From assembly GCA_900617975.1 (NCBI GenBank), contig UZAE01012300.1:1-35742 (forward strand): a stretch of 35,742 nucleotides of DNA. Direction: 5' to 3'. This DNA is from Rodentolepis nana (taxonomy: Eukaryota; Platyhelminthes; Cestoda; Cyclophyllidea; Hymenolepididae). The notes under the pieces are model-generated. The model saw nothing but the letters and a program-made list of their open reading frames with translations, made no database searches and was not told the origin of the DNA. The first letter of the stretch is position 1; each line of letters begins with the position of its first letter. Of this stretch, positions 23,601 to 35,070 are shown one piece after another. A program made the translations under genes and the position numbers.

Positions 23601-26600
23601 AAAAAATGGAAAGTAACACCTACATACTTAGTCCATTTTCAATTAAACAATCTCTTTCAAAAAAAATAGCAGGGAGTAGAGTTCTAGGGATGACTATTAC
23701 ATCGCATACTGTTTATCGCATGTCCAAACAGGCCTGCTAGTTAGCGTAACTAAATGAATGCAATAAGACCTGAAATGGTGCAATAGACCACTCAAAGGAA
23801 TCCAGAGGCCGCTAATACGCCATCACTCGGGAAACCAGGGGGTGGGGGGAGAAGTTGTTTCCCTTGGCCAATAGTCAGAGAAATGCAAGAAGAAAGACGG
23901 CTTATTAGGCAACTAACTTTACTGTCTTATTCAACTTGGCCACTTTCACTTAACCTCCTACTGAGCGGCATCGGCTCTTCACTGTGCTCAGATATATTGA
24001 AGTTTTGAACACTTTTGCCCTGCCGAAGGTAATAAAATGCGAGCCGTAGAGCACGTTACAGCTAGGGTAAAGCAACTAATTTCACAACAGTGAGGACACA
24101 CTTTCTCCTGCATTAAGAGCGAACTAATGAGGCACTATGGGAGAGCATGTTTTTTGAAGAGGTCAAAAAACACGCTCACTTGCTCTTACACATGTGCCCC
24201 CCCCCCAACCCCCTTTATCCTTGTCTCGAACACTTTTCCCACTTTTCAAGTCCTAATAAGCCTTAATGCCATTGTATTTTAAATTTAATTATTTAGAGGA
24301 TGTTCTGTGATAAAATTATATGTGAACTGCGCTTCCTACAAGAAGAATAATGCACACACACCGGAAGTGAGTCGAACTGTCGATCCAAATACAGACACAG
24401 CATGCTGCAGCTCCAACGTGAATGCTTCCGTATTGATATCCGGTGAAGTGGGGAGAATAGCAATCGCGCGAAGATTCGTCATTACTCCCCCACTTCCAGC
24501 CGCGTTGAGCTGAGAATGTTGAAGAACTCCTCCGACACCAAAGTCGGTACCGGGACCTGCTGTGAATGGCACGAAGGAAGTCTGACCGCCTTCAAGAATT
24601 CCATAGCTAGTTGGCTGCATTAAACGATCGGACAGAAGTTGGATGAAACGACTAACTGGATGAGGGGTCAGACGCTTGAGCCAGTTGAGGAGGATTGAGG
24701 GAATCTTCACAACTTCCGAATCACTAAATGAAAAGATACAGACTAATCAATATATACTGATACATTAGCAAACAGAAATCTACTAAAATTGGTAAGATTT
24801 AACTAGAATGAAGGTAGAGAAGTTGCCATCGATACACTAATGGATGACTGGGCTAATAACGAAAAATTAATGTTTAAACTAAATATTTGGCTAAAAATGC
24901 AAGGATGACCGGCCATAATGCTGATCCATCTGCAGGAGTGATGAAAACTGAGCTTAATGAAACTAGTAAAGTTAGGATATGTTAATCTGCTCCTTACCTT
25001 AGATGTGCCATCACAAATCAAATTCAGTTACCAAAACGAAGAATATATAATATTCTTTGCTAGTTAATCAAGAATATGGATCTCGTTACCTGATAACTTA
25101 AATCCAAAACGAACAAGAATATGCGACGAAGATTAATTAGAGAGCAAAAAACCCTAAATTGTAAAAATAGTAATTCTAAAATAAAAAAACAATTGACAAT
25201 GAAGGTAGGAAGACGCAAATCTAGACGTCCATCAATCACATTTATTACCAAAACAAAAATCGATTCACATTTAAGCTATTAACATCGTGCAAACTCGAGC
25301 TGGGTAAGATTTACAACCCCTTAATGGAAAGGAAAGCAATAATTTCGAGAGAACTAAATGGGAGTTATTATCTCGAGATGTGGAGAATCGAAAACAAACG
25401 CATTGAACCAAAGCCACCCTATTATTTTCAAGTTACACTGGCTAAACTAGTTGAGGTCTTCAAAATAGTTTCCATTTTCCATCACTTACCGAATAGCGAG
25501 GACCGTATTCATCCTAGGTTTGGCACTAGTCACTTCAATGTACCCCAAGAAGGCTCCACGACCAGATTCGGCAATAACATTGTGAGTACCGTCAGGATTT
25601 GTATGAAACTCACGGAAACGGCCATTGAGTACCACATAGATGTAGTTTGAACTGTCGCCTTGTCTTAAAGAGGAAGTGAATCCATCCATAACAATTTCTG
25701 GGTGGGGGGGGATACGGAAAAGTCAGTAAGAACTTACTTATAGAGAACCTTTCCTGCGCCAACACCATGCCATTCAAGAGCGAAATCTGCAATTCTGAGT
25801 AGGCGTGAGAGTTTTCGGTTAACAAGATAAGCAGCGTTGATAAGAACTTGAGGATAAGCTCTAACCAGACGGAAGAAATCATCTCGTCCAAGGACTGCGA
25901 CATAAGAAGCTGTTATGGCTTGTGCGTTGCAGTTATTGGCCTCTCCTGTGATCAAACCCATTAGACCAACAAATTCACCAGGTGAAGTGTGAAGAACTGG
26001 CACAGGCGATGTAGAACCCTGTTTTGGGGGGGGGGGGGGGGGGGGGGAAGGTAGATAGAGGAAAGTGGTTATAAATGCCTCAAACGCTACAAAGCAGTAA
26101 AAAGGTATTTAAAATCTAAAATCGATCATTGACGGGGGCGGAATCAACATTTTATTGATGAGGGGTGCATCCGAGAAGTTCTGAAGTAAAATGTAATACG
26201 TAACTTCCACTGGTATCCGAACATGATGAAAATGGTGACCCACCACTATATCGCGCAACCACTATTGCTATTCACATTGCTTGAAGTGCTCCGATGAACA
26301 ACTACCTTGAGAGCGGACTTGGTAGATACTAAATGTGACTAGCTCATTACTATTCTATCCTAACGACATGGATGTAATGCTCGAACATTGAGTGGAAATG
26401 TTTCCCACGTCTGGTTATGAGACGGAGGGGATTTTGGAGTCTTGAAAATTCTAGACACTGGATATGATCAGAACTTAGTGAAAAAGAAATTGCCTCATGA
26501 ATTAGAGCGTGACATAACGTGAGGAGAGTAATGTCCTTTCTAAAGGTAACTAGCATAAAGACATTAAACTAGATTTAAGCATTCATGCCTGGAGCAATTC

Positions 26601-29600
26601 CTAATTGCCTCTCCCAAGTCGAGTGTGTGATATCCCGCATCATTGACTAAAAACGGAATTAAAAACGATGCAGTAAACAAAAACGCCTTTGAATCACCAA
26701 AGAAAACAAGTTCCAGATTCATTGAACCGTAACTAAGCACACACACACACATCTGGATTTTGAACGTGAATCAGACCTTTTTCAAAATTTTCTCTAGGAC
26801 GTATGTGCCAATTTTACGATTATAACCTGCTACACAAAATACAAGAATATTTTCTCCCCTCCCACCCCCCACCCCCTTCCCCCCCCNCCCCCCCCCCCCT
26901 TCCCCCCCCCCCTCCTCCCCATTTCCTTGAGGCACTTGCTCATTGTTTAATTTTAAGTTATATCCGAGGTACTAAGTCAAAATAAATCAGACAAAAACCA
27001 GCGATAACGCCCTATGTTTGCAGAATTACACACAATATCTTGTGACCTGTGGTATCCAATTATCTTAATCAATCAACAACTAGAACCAAGATCTACCAGT
27101 GTGAATTTGCTGGCTAACTGCACTCAATGATAGTGCTACAATTGAGTTAACCTCGCCGCCTTAAATCATAACTCTCAAAAATGGCATGGTTTTAAGACAC
27201 AAAAACGGCCTATGCAATATATACATACTTTCGTTTCATCAAATGAAAATTGGATGTTACTCCATGCATTGGAGGTTAAGGACACATGGTGTGATATTTG
27301 AGTCATACAAACCAATAGCTCAATAACTTAATGCGAGTTTATCTAACAAATTGACGAGTAGTGAAAGCGGGTTTTTTGTTCAATAAAGCATCCGGAAATT
27401 AATCCGAATACCCTATTTAATGGAGTATGCAACAATGCATTGCAACTACGTGAAAACTTTAAATTCAAAATTTTAGATTAGCTTGAAAAATGCTCCTTCG
27501 CCAAAAGTGAACTTCTTTAAGCTCTCAAGAAGCACGAGGGTAAAATGAGCCAAAGTAATAACGATAATTACTCACACGAGAGAGAAATATCAGAGAACAT
27601 TACCTATCAAGTGCAAAAAAAGGCGTCGCTGGGGGTTATAAGAGTGTCACTAAAGCCCAGGCATTCATGTATTTATAGCCTTCACCAAATTGGTCTCAAA
27701 AGATAACGCCCCCCCCCTCACTTTTCTGGTGATCGAAATTGGCAATATATACGAACTGTATAAAGCTAAACGCTTATCATTTTACATAAAAAACCACGCT
27801 GAGATTTGCACAGAACAAACGCTTTGGCTATCAAAACTTAATAACACAATTTAAAAGAGAACGAGAGAGAGAGAGCCAAGAGCACAGATGCTGACGTCAC
27901 CACACAGCCACAGAAGGTGGTGCCAGCTTAGACAATCTAAAAACACGAGAAGCGAAGAAAATGCTGAAATAAAACTCACGGGACCAGCAACTGAGGGAAC
28001 TTGAGTAATCACAAAGCCTCCCGAGAGGATATAGTACAGAGAGGATTGGAGTTCTCCCTCTTTCGAAATGAATTCTCCCTTTGACACCTCAGTAAGAGTT
28101 AGCATACCATCATTGAAAGCTGTTGATCCTTCAGGGATGCCAAAAAGTCGTGCAAGATCCTTTTCGGCAGCTCTAATTAGTGCCCTTTGAGCAGAAGGAG
28201 TTAATCCGACAGAATCCTTGCGATTAGTACACAGTTTATTTGCAGTGGCAGCTTCGCCAAGTTCAAGGAGCTTTGTGACAGAATTTGCAGACACCAACGT
28301 ACCGACCACCTCGAGGCTATTGGGATTAGCATCAAGGTGCTTTTCAGAGGAAAAATCCCTTGGCCTTGAAGTCCTGGCAGATTTTTTACTTCCAGTGTTT
28401 GTGGGCTTGGAAGGCGGCATCAGGTGATCGGCATTTGGTGTTCCAGTGGGCATCGTGATGACAGCTTTTAATTTTTCATGACCGCTCCTACTACCGCTCC
28501 CTGAAATGTGATTGCAAAATAACCCCGTCATGAGATTTGTTAAAGGAATACACACGTGAAGTAATGGAATGAATAACTCACTGCGCCTAGCTGTGCCAGT
28601 TTCAAGACCGATTTGGCTTAACAAAGATTTTACTGCTGAGCCCTTTACAAAGGTCTGACGATCCTAAAGAAATAACAACAATAATTAGTGGGAAATATGA
28701 TAGACAACAGATCCTAATTTACAACCAACTTTGAAGAAAACTACTAATCTTAATAACCAAGTGCCAACTGAGGAAAACATGTCCCAAGTCCACTGAAATC
28801 GATTTTGAGAGAAATTCGTATTCAACGAAGTCTCTTATTGACCAGAATTAACCAGAGTGGTTTTTCGCTTCTACTAATAGATGTGTATTGATGTCATAAC
28901 CACTATCTTGGGAAAATACACGCTGAAAAACCGAAGGCAAAATGTACCACCTTAAAGACACTATAATGAAAAAATTGCATTGAATTGTCACTCTAATGAC
29001 TGCCAGAAACCAATATAAGTGCTCACTATACCAACTATATGTGCATCAATTGTCTGTTGAACCTGTGACCTCTGGTTTGAAAGAATTTAGGTTAACCACC
29101 ACCACCACCACACCACGGAAAGTGAGTAAATAGCTTAGGAATCAATCAACATGAGAACACGGCAACTTGTATCTCGACTTCGTACCAGCCCAAAAGCCCG
29201 TTTCCTATAATGTTGGATGACCTGTTTCAATAGCCCTGAGGAGCAAGAAACAAACAGTCGCAGCATACCTGGCTAAATAATTCCTTATCCAGACCGAAGA
29301 AGTAGTGAAGAGCCGAAAACGTAACCCGATGTAAACGGATAACAATCATTTGGGCAAGTCGAAGATTAGCTGGTGGATGATCACGACATACTTTGATCAA
29401 ATCTGAAATTGCTACAAAAATGACCTTGCTTCTAGTTTTGGCAACGGCATCAATATGATGATATGTTGATTTTCGATTATTCATCACGTCCAAAATAGCC
29501 ATTAAACTGTAGGGATTTCCACCACTTGTAACCTCGTGGATAACTGTTGAATAATCGTCCTAAATGGCAACAAATAAAATGAAATATGTTTCCACAAATG

Positions 29601-30455
29601 AACTAAAAAGCGGGGAACGGCTATGCTCACCTCATCTGTAACTTTCAAATCTATGCGACCGCTTTTGACTACAAATATTTTATCCTCAAGATCCCCATCA
29701 CGAAAAAGATAGGATCCGGCTTCTAACTCTTTGGTGCTAATAACATCTGCAAGATTCTGGACAACATCTCGGCCAAGGTATGTTAGTAGGCGAACATGTT
29801 TCACCATAATCTTGAGGTCTTCGGGCATATCAGTGCTTTCATCCCCAGATTCTGGTTCAAAGAAAGACTCTGGAAGATTGCGCCTCTTGAGAAGAGGATT
29901 TCGACCCTCGGAATCCCCACTGAAGAGTCTGAAAGCAACGGTTTAACAGGAATAATAGTTATAAACCTTTTGACGTAACCAATTATGAGCTCTCGTTGCT
30001 CTTCTCTTGACTTTGATGCAATAGAGTTAAAGTTTCGAGTAAGACGAATAGCATAATAGCGAATTTTATCTCGATTTCGAAAGCGAAAATGGTTAACTTT
30101 ATTTTCTTGCCGGAAAGGCACTAAGGTGTGGAGAGATTAGTAACGAAACTACTATACCTTTGTGTCGAAGACGCTGACACAGCATCCAAATAACGATCGC
30201 AATTAATGGTGAAACAACAAATAATAAAGTACCAGATAACTAAGAAATCATTAAGCAAAATATGAACAGTACTAATAATTTGTATAACAAATCCGAGGAA
30301 GTGGAGTCCGCATCTGTTTTAACTTTGAAAAAAGAATCGGCATCAGTCTGACAAACATTTTCAGATAATTTTTCACAATTTGAGGCGCTTTTGATTATAG
30401 TAAAAATGGCAGAAAATACCAGAACCGAAAGAAAAATATAAGAGCGGCCATCCAT
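14089..30455 (-). CDS. Neuropathy target esterase / patatin-like lysophospholipase (PNPLA6/7, Swiss cheese homologue), 20 exons
   Basis: This family hydrolyses phosphatidylcholine and lysophosphatidylcholine at the ER membrane. Exons, in gene order: 30455-30273, 30239-30158, 30120-29967, 29928-29631, 29559-29269, 28663-28582, 28500-27980, 26018-25738, 25663-25490, 24723-24362, 23174-22606, 20901-20718, 19922-19800, 19328-19212 (alternative 19643-19527), 18141-17990, 16779-16627, 16549-16277, 16161-16092, 14791-14229, 14157-14089. All junctions keep phase and total 4701 nt, 1566 residues. Residues 1-85 hold a hydrophobic leader and a membrane segment ([14 protein letters not shown]). Three cyclic-nucleotide-binding-like domains lie near 190-320, 480-620 and 615-720. 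The patatin domain starts at [12 protein letters not shown] (978), with nucleophile Ser1012 in GTSIG and Asp1132 in LDGGYVNN. The C-terminal ~320 residues are Ser/Arg-rich with HHHGHHH near 1415, longer than in human NTE. The ATG at 30455 follows an in-frame TAG. No frame breaks were found; exon joins are inferred without transcripts. Confidence 0.95.
15489..15818 (+). mobile_element. SINE-like retroposon, copy 7, in NTE intron 18
   Basis: A full-length copy, antisense to the gene, from GGGTGTACGATAGACTTACC to the tail GCTTGCCATTTGAAATAAAT. The 15 bp repeat ATTATGGTAGGTATG flanks it at 15474-15488 and 15819-15833. Perfect duplication suggests a fairly recent insertion. Read on the gene strand it presents GGAG|GTAAGT at about 15501-15511. 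Confidence 0.92.
16550..16626 (-). other. GC-AG intron of the NTE gene (intron 16)
   Basis: The preceding exon ends ...GAG ATT GTG and the intron begins GCAAGT; the next exon starts TCT GTT GGA TAT after ACGTCAG. This join gives FEEIV-SVGYNYG, which aligns without gaps to other NTE proteins. No GT donor in the neighbourhood gives both frame and alignment, so a GC-AG intron of 77 bp is the best reading. GC-AG introns are a known minor class using the consensus GCAAGT seen here. Confidence 0.75.
16967..17288 (+). mobile_element. SINE-like retroposon, copy 8, in NTE intron 15
   Basis: A full-length copy antisense to the gene, from GGGGTGTGCGATAGACTTAC to a CCATATGATATAAAT tail. The direct repeat AAGTCAAAATC lies at 16956-16966 and 17289-17299. 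An internal C run lies at about 17176-17187. Confidence 0.92.
19212..19328 (-). other. NTE exon 14A: canonical catalytic-aspartate exon
   Basis: This 117 bp exon is preceded by CTGTAG and followed by GTGAGT; it enters and leaves in phase 1. It encodes the conserved [20 protein letters not shown] stretch followed by [11 protein letters not shown]. This matches the animal NTE consensus around the catalytic Asp (DGG box), here residue 1132. It lies 198 bp downstream, in gene order, of the alternative copy at 19527-19643. It is probably the default exon because it keeps DGG, SGY and NN, all typical of NTE. Confidence 0.9.
19527..19643 (-). other. NTE exon 14B: duplicated alternative catalytic-aspartate exon
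   Basis: The segment is 117 bp long, has no stop codon, is preceded by CTGAAAG and followed by GTAGAA, and is phase 1 at both ends, so it can replace exon 14A exactly. It encodes [20 protein letters not shown], then [18 protein letters not shown]. Counting the shared split glycine, 24 of 39 residues match 14A. Of the 21 shared Met/Trp-free codons, 14 differ synonymously. The catalytic Asp remains, but DGG becomes DGV and LSGY becomes YPIL. The pyrimidine tract before its acceptor is weaker than that of 14A. Including both exons would stay in frame and add 39 residues. Transcription is not shown; a retained but silent copy is possible but less likely given the codon pattern. Confidence 0.8.
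20241..20612 (+). mobile_element. SINE-like retroposon, copy 9, in NTE intron 12, with TA tail
   Basis: A copy antisense to the gene whose tail GCCTGCCATTTGATATATAT runs straight into a TA tract of about 50 bases. TATATTACG flanks it at 20232-20240 and 20613-20621. The microsatellite therefore lies inside the inserted unit and probably grew from the SINE's own A/T-rich tail. Confidence 0.9.
20935..21005 (+). other. tRNA-like sequence, possible tRNA-derived SINE remnant
   Basis: The stretch has a box-A-like GACGTAGCGGTGAACATGC and, about 30 bases on, a box-B-like GGATTCACATCC, at spacing similar to a tRNA gene. The T-arm consensus GGTTCRA is degenerate and I could not draw a full cloverleaf. 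It could be an eroded tRNA pseudogene, the head of a different SINE family, or chance. Confidence 0.4.
21781..22090 (+). mobile_element. SINE-like retroposon, copy 10, in NTE intron 11
   Basis: A full-length copy antisense to the gene, from GGGGAGCGCGATAGACTTAC to GCCTGCCATTTGATACA. It is flanked by the 13 bp repeat ATTTTCGAGAAAT at 21768-21780 and 22091-22103. It carries an internal C run near 21981-21990. Confidence 0.92.
23505..23526. repeat. ATC trinucleotide microsatellite in NTE intron 10
   Basis: About seven tandem TCA/ATC units in intronic sequence; the Asp-rich open frame they create on minus is not coding. Confidence 0.85.
26026..26047. repeat. 22-base G homopolymer at an NTE splice acceptor
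   Basis: On the gene strand this is a C22 tract followed by AAAACAG and then exon 8 at 26018. It therefore supplies the pyrimidine tract of the exon 8 acceptor. Length is likely to vary between individuals and assemblies. Confidence 0.9.
26866..26920. repeat. C-rich simple sequence with one unresolved base
   Basis: A long C-rich tract in NTE intron 7 with an N at 26887. The N suggests an assembly or base-calling problem in the homopolymer. The Pro-rich open frame across it is an artefact. Confidence 0.9.
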
Positions 30456-32634
30456 GGTTTCCACCTAGGCGCGCAAAGTTATGCCTACTTAAACAAGCGT
30501 AAGGTTACATGTGGTTTTGTAATCATTTAAAAGCAGCGAACTAAAATTAACTTACATATATTGTTCATCATCTTCGTCATCTTTTGAATGGAAGTTTTTT
30601 TTCAACATATAATTGCAAATACGACAAAGCGAACAGCATGGCCAGCACATATGAAAATACAATTATTAAATGCAGAATGTGCCTGAGGTATGTAGGAATC
30701 AGATATATTTCCCCAAATAAGGTTGTTTTTTCTTTACAGCAACTCGAGCAGGTGTCAACTGCATACTCCGCCCGAATTTAAGAGCGTATTCGTTAAAATT
30801 GAATAACCAATAGACGTCGAGGATACCTCATGAGCCCAATTTAAAGTAATCACACCTCTGAGTCACTTTGCCTTGACAACGAATATTTTAGGTAGAATTA
30901 ATCATTAAGTGAAAATTTGTTTGGAACAGGTGTTAAAAGAGATCTATTAAATTAAAAATTTATATTGCATTATAAAATTTTATAGTTAAGTTGTGCATCT
31001 GTTCTTCTAGTCCATATTAAATTGCAGTAACTAAAGTTATTATCTCAATTCAACTTATCGTTACTTCCTGATTTAACACCTTTTGAAGCTCGGACAATAT
31101 CCTAGCTCAATTTTTTGTGCTTATGATCTCTATTTTATCTTTCAGAATTAGTGGTTCATACTAAATATTTGTAGACCTAAGACCTTTAAATAGTATTGTT
31201 CCTGAGCACGTCATATCTGAGGATAAACATTTTTAATTACCCCACTGTCACCCAACAGATACTTTTCAATTCAGCTTGCATAAACTACCTTATTTTCTTT
31301 CTCCTTAGGCACAATTTTAGAAAGTATACTGATTTTCAAGATTTTTATTACTCTGAGTTACCCCCTTTCGTGGAATTAATTTTGCCCTATATTTAATTCA
31401 ACTTTGATATAGTCCATCCAATTTCGTTGGCCACCAATAACGCCCTAATACATGCGGATGTTCTATTGGAGTTGATCAGAAAGGAATATTTCATCTTAGC
31501 ACGCCGGTATCCTCATTCATTTCTACACAATTACTTTAATCAAAGCCCATTTAAACTTCAAATGTTGAAATAATTCTGCAATAACCCAGAACGTTGGTGA
31601 AAACTAAATTTCCACTTCTCTAACTAGTGAATACCAAGGCTTGCTAATAGTTAGTTGCCATAGAGGCACTATAAATTAAAGAATAACCCAAACAGCATAG
31701 TACTCACATGGGTCCAGATCGGAACATAGGTAACTGCGCAATAGGCATCACTATTGCCGTATCGAGAAGAAGGGTTAGTATTTACACAAAATATTTATTT
31801 CGATAAAATTATTGAGCTTTGCTGATCACCTTATGAGTTTCCTAACAACATAACTGGACTTTGTCCCACAATGCGTCCCCAAACGAATAATTCAACCTGT
31901 GATCAGCTCTTCTAATTAAACGGTTGGAGCAATGAAATCAAGTGAATGTAAAATGTGAGACGAGACAAGAGGTACCCAGAAATGAAGCTCTTTAAGAAGC
32001 TGTGTAAGCCGAACATTATTAGAACTGAACTAGACTCGAATGCATTCTAATTTCTAGGGGATTGGCTGATTTCAGATTTGAGAACCTGGAAGTCGAGAGA
32101 GGATTGAAGAATAAATGAAGCTATGTAACTAAATGAATCTTTCAGGTGAGTTCAAATCACTATGTATCTTTGTCCAGACTAAGTTCGTCATTTTTAGCCC
32201 TTCCACCAATTTTGGGTCTAATCGAGAGAACACTCGACTTTATCTCAATCTCATGGTGTCGTCGTCTTGATGTTTTGCAGAAAAATATTCTCAAGACAAG
32301 AAAATTTTCATGTTACCATTGCTATTGGGGCAAATATGCTGTTGGACAATGTCGTCCAGTTACCAAACTCCAACACACACCCCAACCCTTCATTTGACAG
32401 AATTCATTTCTCTGTCTTCTTGCTACCTAATCTAGAGTAGGAATCGTTTCTACCAATGACTCCTCCTCGATAAAATAATTGTCCACTTTTAACCTATCAA
32501 CTAAAATCTAATGTGTGTTAATGCAGCTCCTTTTCATCATAAAACATCAAATTGCACAACGATAAGTGATTTTAACCGAACTGTAAAACTGGAGAGTCTG
32601 TACAAATGGCAGAGAGGGTGAGGGGTGGGGAGTG
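30456..32634. other. Intergenic region between the NOP53-like and NTE genes
   Basis: About 2.2 kb of AT-rich DNA without SINE copies. It should hold the NTE promoter and 5' UTR and the NOP53-like 3' UTR. I saw no core promoter element, RNA gene or extra exon I could defend. Confidence 0.5.
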
Positions 32635-35070
32635 TTACGGTGCATCTTTTCGGCTCCTGCGTTCGTAGATTTTGGAGTCGGCCTTTCTGTCAAGAGTCCT
32701 ACGAGCACGCGGCAATTTATTTCTTTTGAATTCGACCTCACGCATCCAGTTGGGGTCAGTCTAAAGTACACGAAAGAGAACTTTTAGTATGAACTACTAC
32801 TGCTGCTGCTTAAATAAAAGAAGCAGACAAGGTTCTGCATAAGTGATCGTGATTGCAGAGGCCTTACAGAACGCTAAATAGATCCGCACGTAATTTACTT
32901 GCATGCCAAAATACACAAATGGAACTCACTAAAGCGTAACATTTGGTGGGGTGATCAACGTGAAATTTACCTAATACCAATCAATGTTGATTACTTCGAC
33001 CCAAACATGGGACGTAGCAGAAATTATGCTTCCGGAAACACAGCCTCTTTCAAAACAAGTCAAATTTTTTAATGATTTCTGATGAAACTACATTCCAAAG
33101 AGATTATTCAAGTAAAATAGATATTATGGAATACTAGCAGTATTATCAGACCCTTTCATTAACATTTTAGAGACAGATATGGACTTTGAAAATCCAGACT
33201 GAAATATGAAAAGCACAAGAACATCAATAAAACAAGAAATAAATGAATGAAAATTCTTAAGCTCAAATATTGGCTTCTATGAAAAGTTTAATCCATCACA
33301 TAAATGTATATGATAAGCAAGATAAAAGAGCTGCCTTTATTGCCACAAAAAAAACATAGAGCTTACTCGGAGTTTGCGGAGGCTGGGAGCAAGTTCTCCG
33401 GGCAATTGGAATGACAGGGGAAATTTGCTCAATTTTTCATACTTTTTAATCGCCTTTCTTACTTGCTTTTTCGCCTTCTTCACCTCCAACTCCTTTTTCT
33501 CCTTCTTTATCTCCTTTACCAACTTCGGAATGCTAAAGGTTCGAAAATAATTGGATAGTTGATAGTACGAAAAAAATCAATACTACTTATCCAAATTAAG
33601 TACAACCCTACTTTTCCAAATCATTGTGCATTTGCTTTGCCAAGTAGGCTGCGGTCGACTTCTTCTCCTTCACCTTTTCCTCATGCCTAATGGCATCGAG
33701 TTGAGCCTGAGTTGGTTTTAGCTTCTTCTTTTTGGGGTGCTTCTTTCGGGCCTCCTTAACGGCATCTGGATCTGCTGCGGCAACCGCCTTTTCCTCCTCC
33801 TCCTTAGCTACGTGCATTAGGAGGGCTTGATGATCAGCTAATGTGGGATTATAAGATTGACCGGCGGGGACTATCAATGTGGGCTCTGGCACCTTCTGCT
33901 TAAATTTTTTAAAAAAAGCACAGAAGCATCAATTGGAGGACGGTTACTGACAAAGCTTATAAGACTTTGAACATTCGAAAGTTTGAATAAATTCACACAA
34001 ACAATTGCAACGAAAAAAATGCATAAAAATACCAAGCCTATTTATTTTAATATAAAACCCATGGATTAGATTTTAAAATTTCGATTAGGAATATAAACTA
34101 AAAGAATAATTGCAATTTAAAAAAACCTGTAAGCAAAGACTGCGGGCTAGAATTTTAATTGAAACTGATAAAAGTAGCCATAATTGAAATAAGATTAGCA
34201 AAAAAAATGATAAAAAACAAAAAATTGGCAAAAATTTGCCTCACACCCATTAAAATAGAGAGGAAGTGAAACTCAATTGCTGGGAATAAAATACTTTATA
34301 AGACATTTTTCAACAAGCAAATAACCAAAAAAATTGAACTCTACTTTAGCAATTTGTTATCCAATTTAGGTGTGTAACAAAAGCACCAAAAATACTAAAT
34401 TTAACCAAATTTAAAGTTATTAAAATAATCCAATTATTCCAAGCTGAAATTGTATGTTAAAGATAACGTGGAAAATAAGTCCTAGGAATAGTTGCAAAGG
34501 CATTTAATATTTAGAGGCTATCGGAGCGTATATCTAACTTATATAACATCAAAATTCATAAATGGGAATGCTAATCGGTGTGTAAAACCAATCTTCTCAA
34601 TCAATGAATAAAATTATTCAAACTTATAACACAAAACTAAGTGAAATAGCAGAAAGTAAACTTACGACTGCAACTTTTCTAGCCTTTTCAACAGTATTTG
34701 AAGCTTTCTTTTGAACTTCAAAATCATCATCCCAAACATCCACCATCCGTGCGAAAATTGACCGCTTTCCTTTCTTATAGGATTTTCTAGATGAATTAAA
34801 TTAGGACATAAAAGAAACAAACACCTTTCAAGAGCGCTGCTAGCTGTAGGGATATCAGGACAATCCTTCGCTAAATCTTTGTCTCCCTTAAGAATTGAAC
34901 ACTCTTTGGGTTTTTGAACCTCAAATCCGGCAGCGCTGCAGAAAATCGTTGAAATATTAATAAAAAACATACGTTAAGTTATTCTCTCTGACGGCGTCGT
35001 GCAAATCGGACGATATATTCTTAAGAATGCGCTTCCATTGCTTCTTCTTATTTTTACCACGATTTTTCAT
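32635..35070 (-). CDS. NOP53/GLTSCR2-like ribosome biogenesis protein, six exons
   Basis: NOP53 proteins act in the nucleolus in 60S subunit maturation. Exons, in gene order: 35070-34973, 34935-34825, 34786-34666, 33898-33612, 33532-33367, 32760-32635. Phases agree, total 909 nt, 302 residues. The key motif is VPAGQSYNPTLADHQALL in exon 4, the family's hallmark. The N-terminus is basic (NKKKQWKR), as in NOP53. Exon 3 has MVDVWDDDF, resembling the family's DLW region. Exon 5 has KFPLSFQLPGELAPSLRKLR, matching the conserved C-terminal LSSEL-SLR-L block, and exon 6 has a basic tail with FKRNKLPRARR. The product is shorter than human (478) or yeast (455) NOP53. The exon 4 acceptor could be at 33898 or three bases later. 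Exon 6 is the least certain join. Introns 1 and 2 are only 37 and 38 bp. The gene is tandem with the NTE gene, 2.2 kb upstream of it. Confidence 0.85.

Noticed and set aside
25486..25689. Earlier acceptor for NTE exon 9 at about 25691, adding [11 protein letters not shown]
   Set aside because: The later acceptor after CTCTTTAAG (25663) gives [17 protein letters not shown], which aligns without insertion to other NTE proteins.
26803..26985. Proline-rich open frame
   Set aside because: Made by a C-rich tract with an ambiguous base within an NTE intron.
30240..30464. Reading the NTE first exon as a 74-codon stand-alone small protein
   Set aside because: The frame ends in a TAG at the 3' end of a 33 bp intron; splicing 30273 to 30239 joins it in phase to the membrane segment. 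The apparent start at 30464 is GTG; the ATG is at 30455.
31090..31103. Short match AGCTCGGACAAT to the LINE coding region
   Set aside because: Only about 13 bases with no extension either side; chance.
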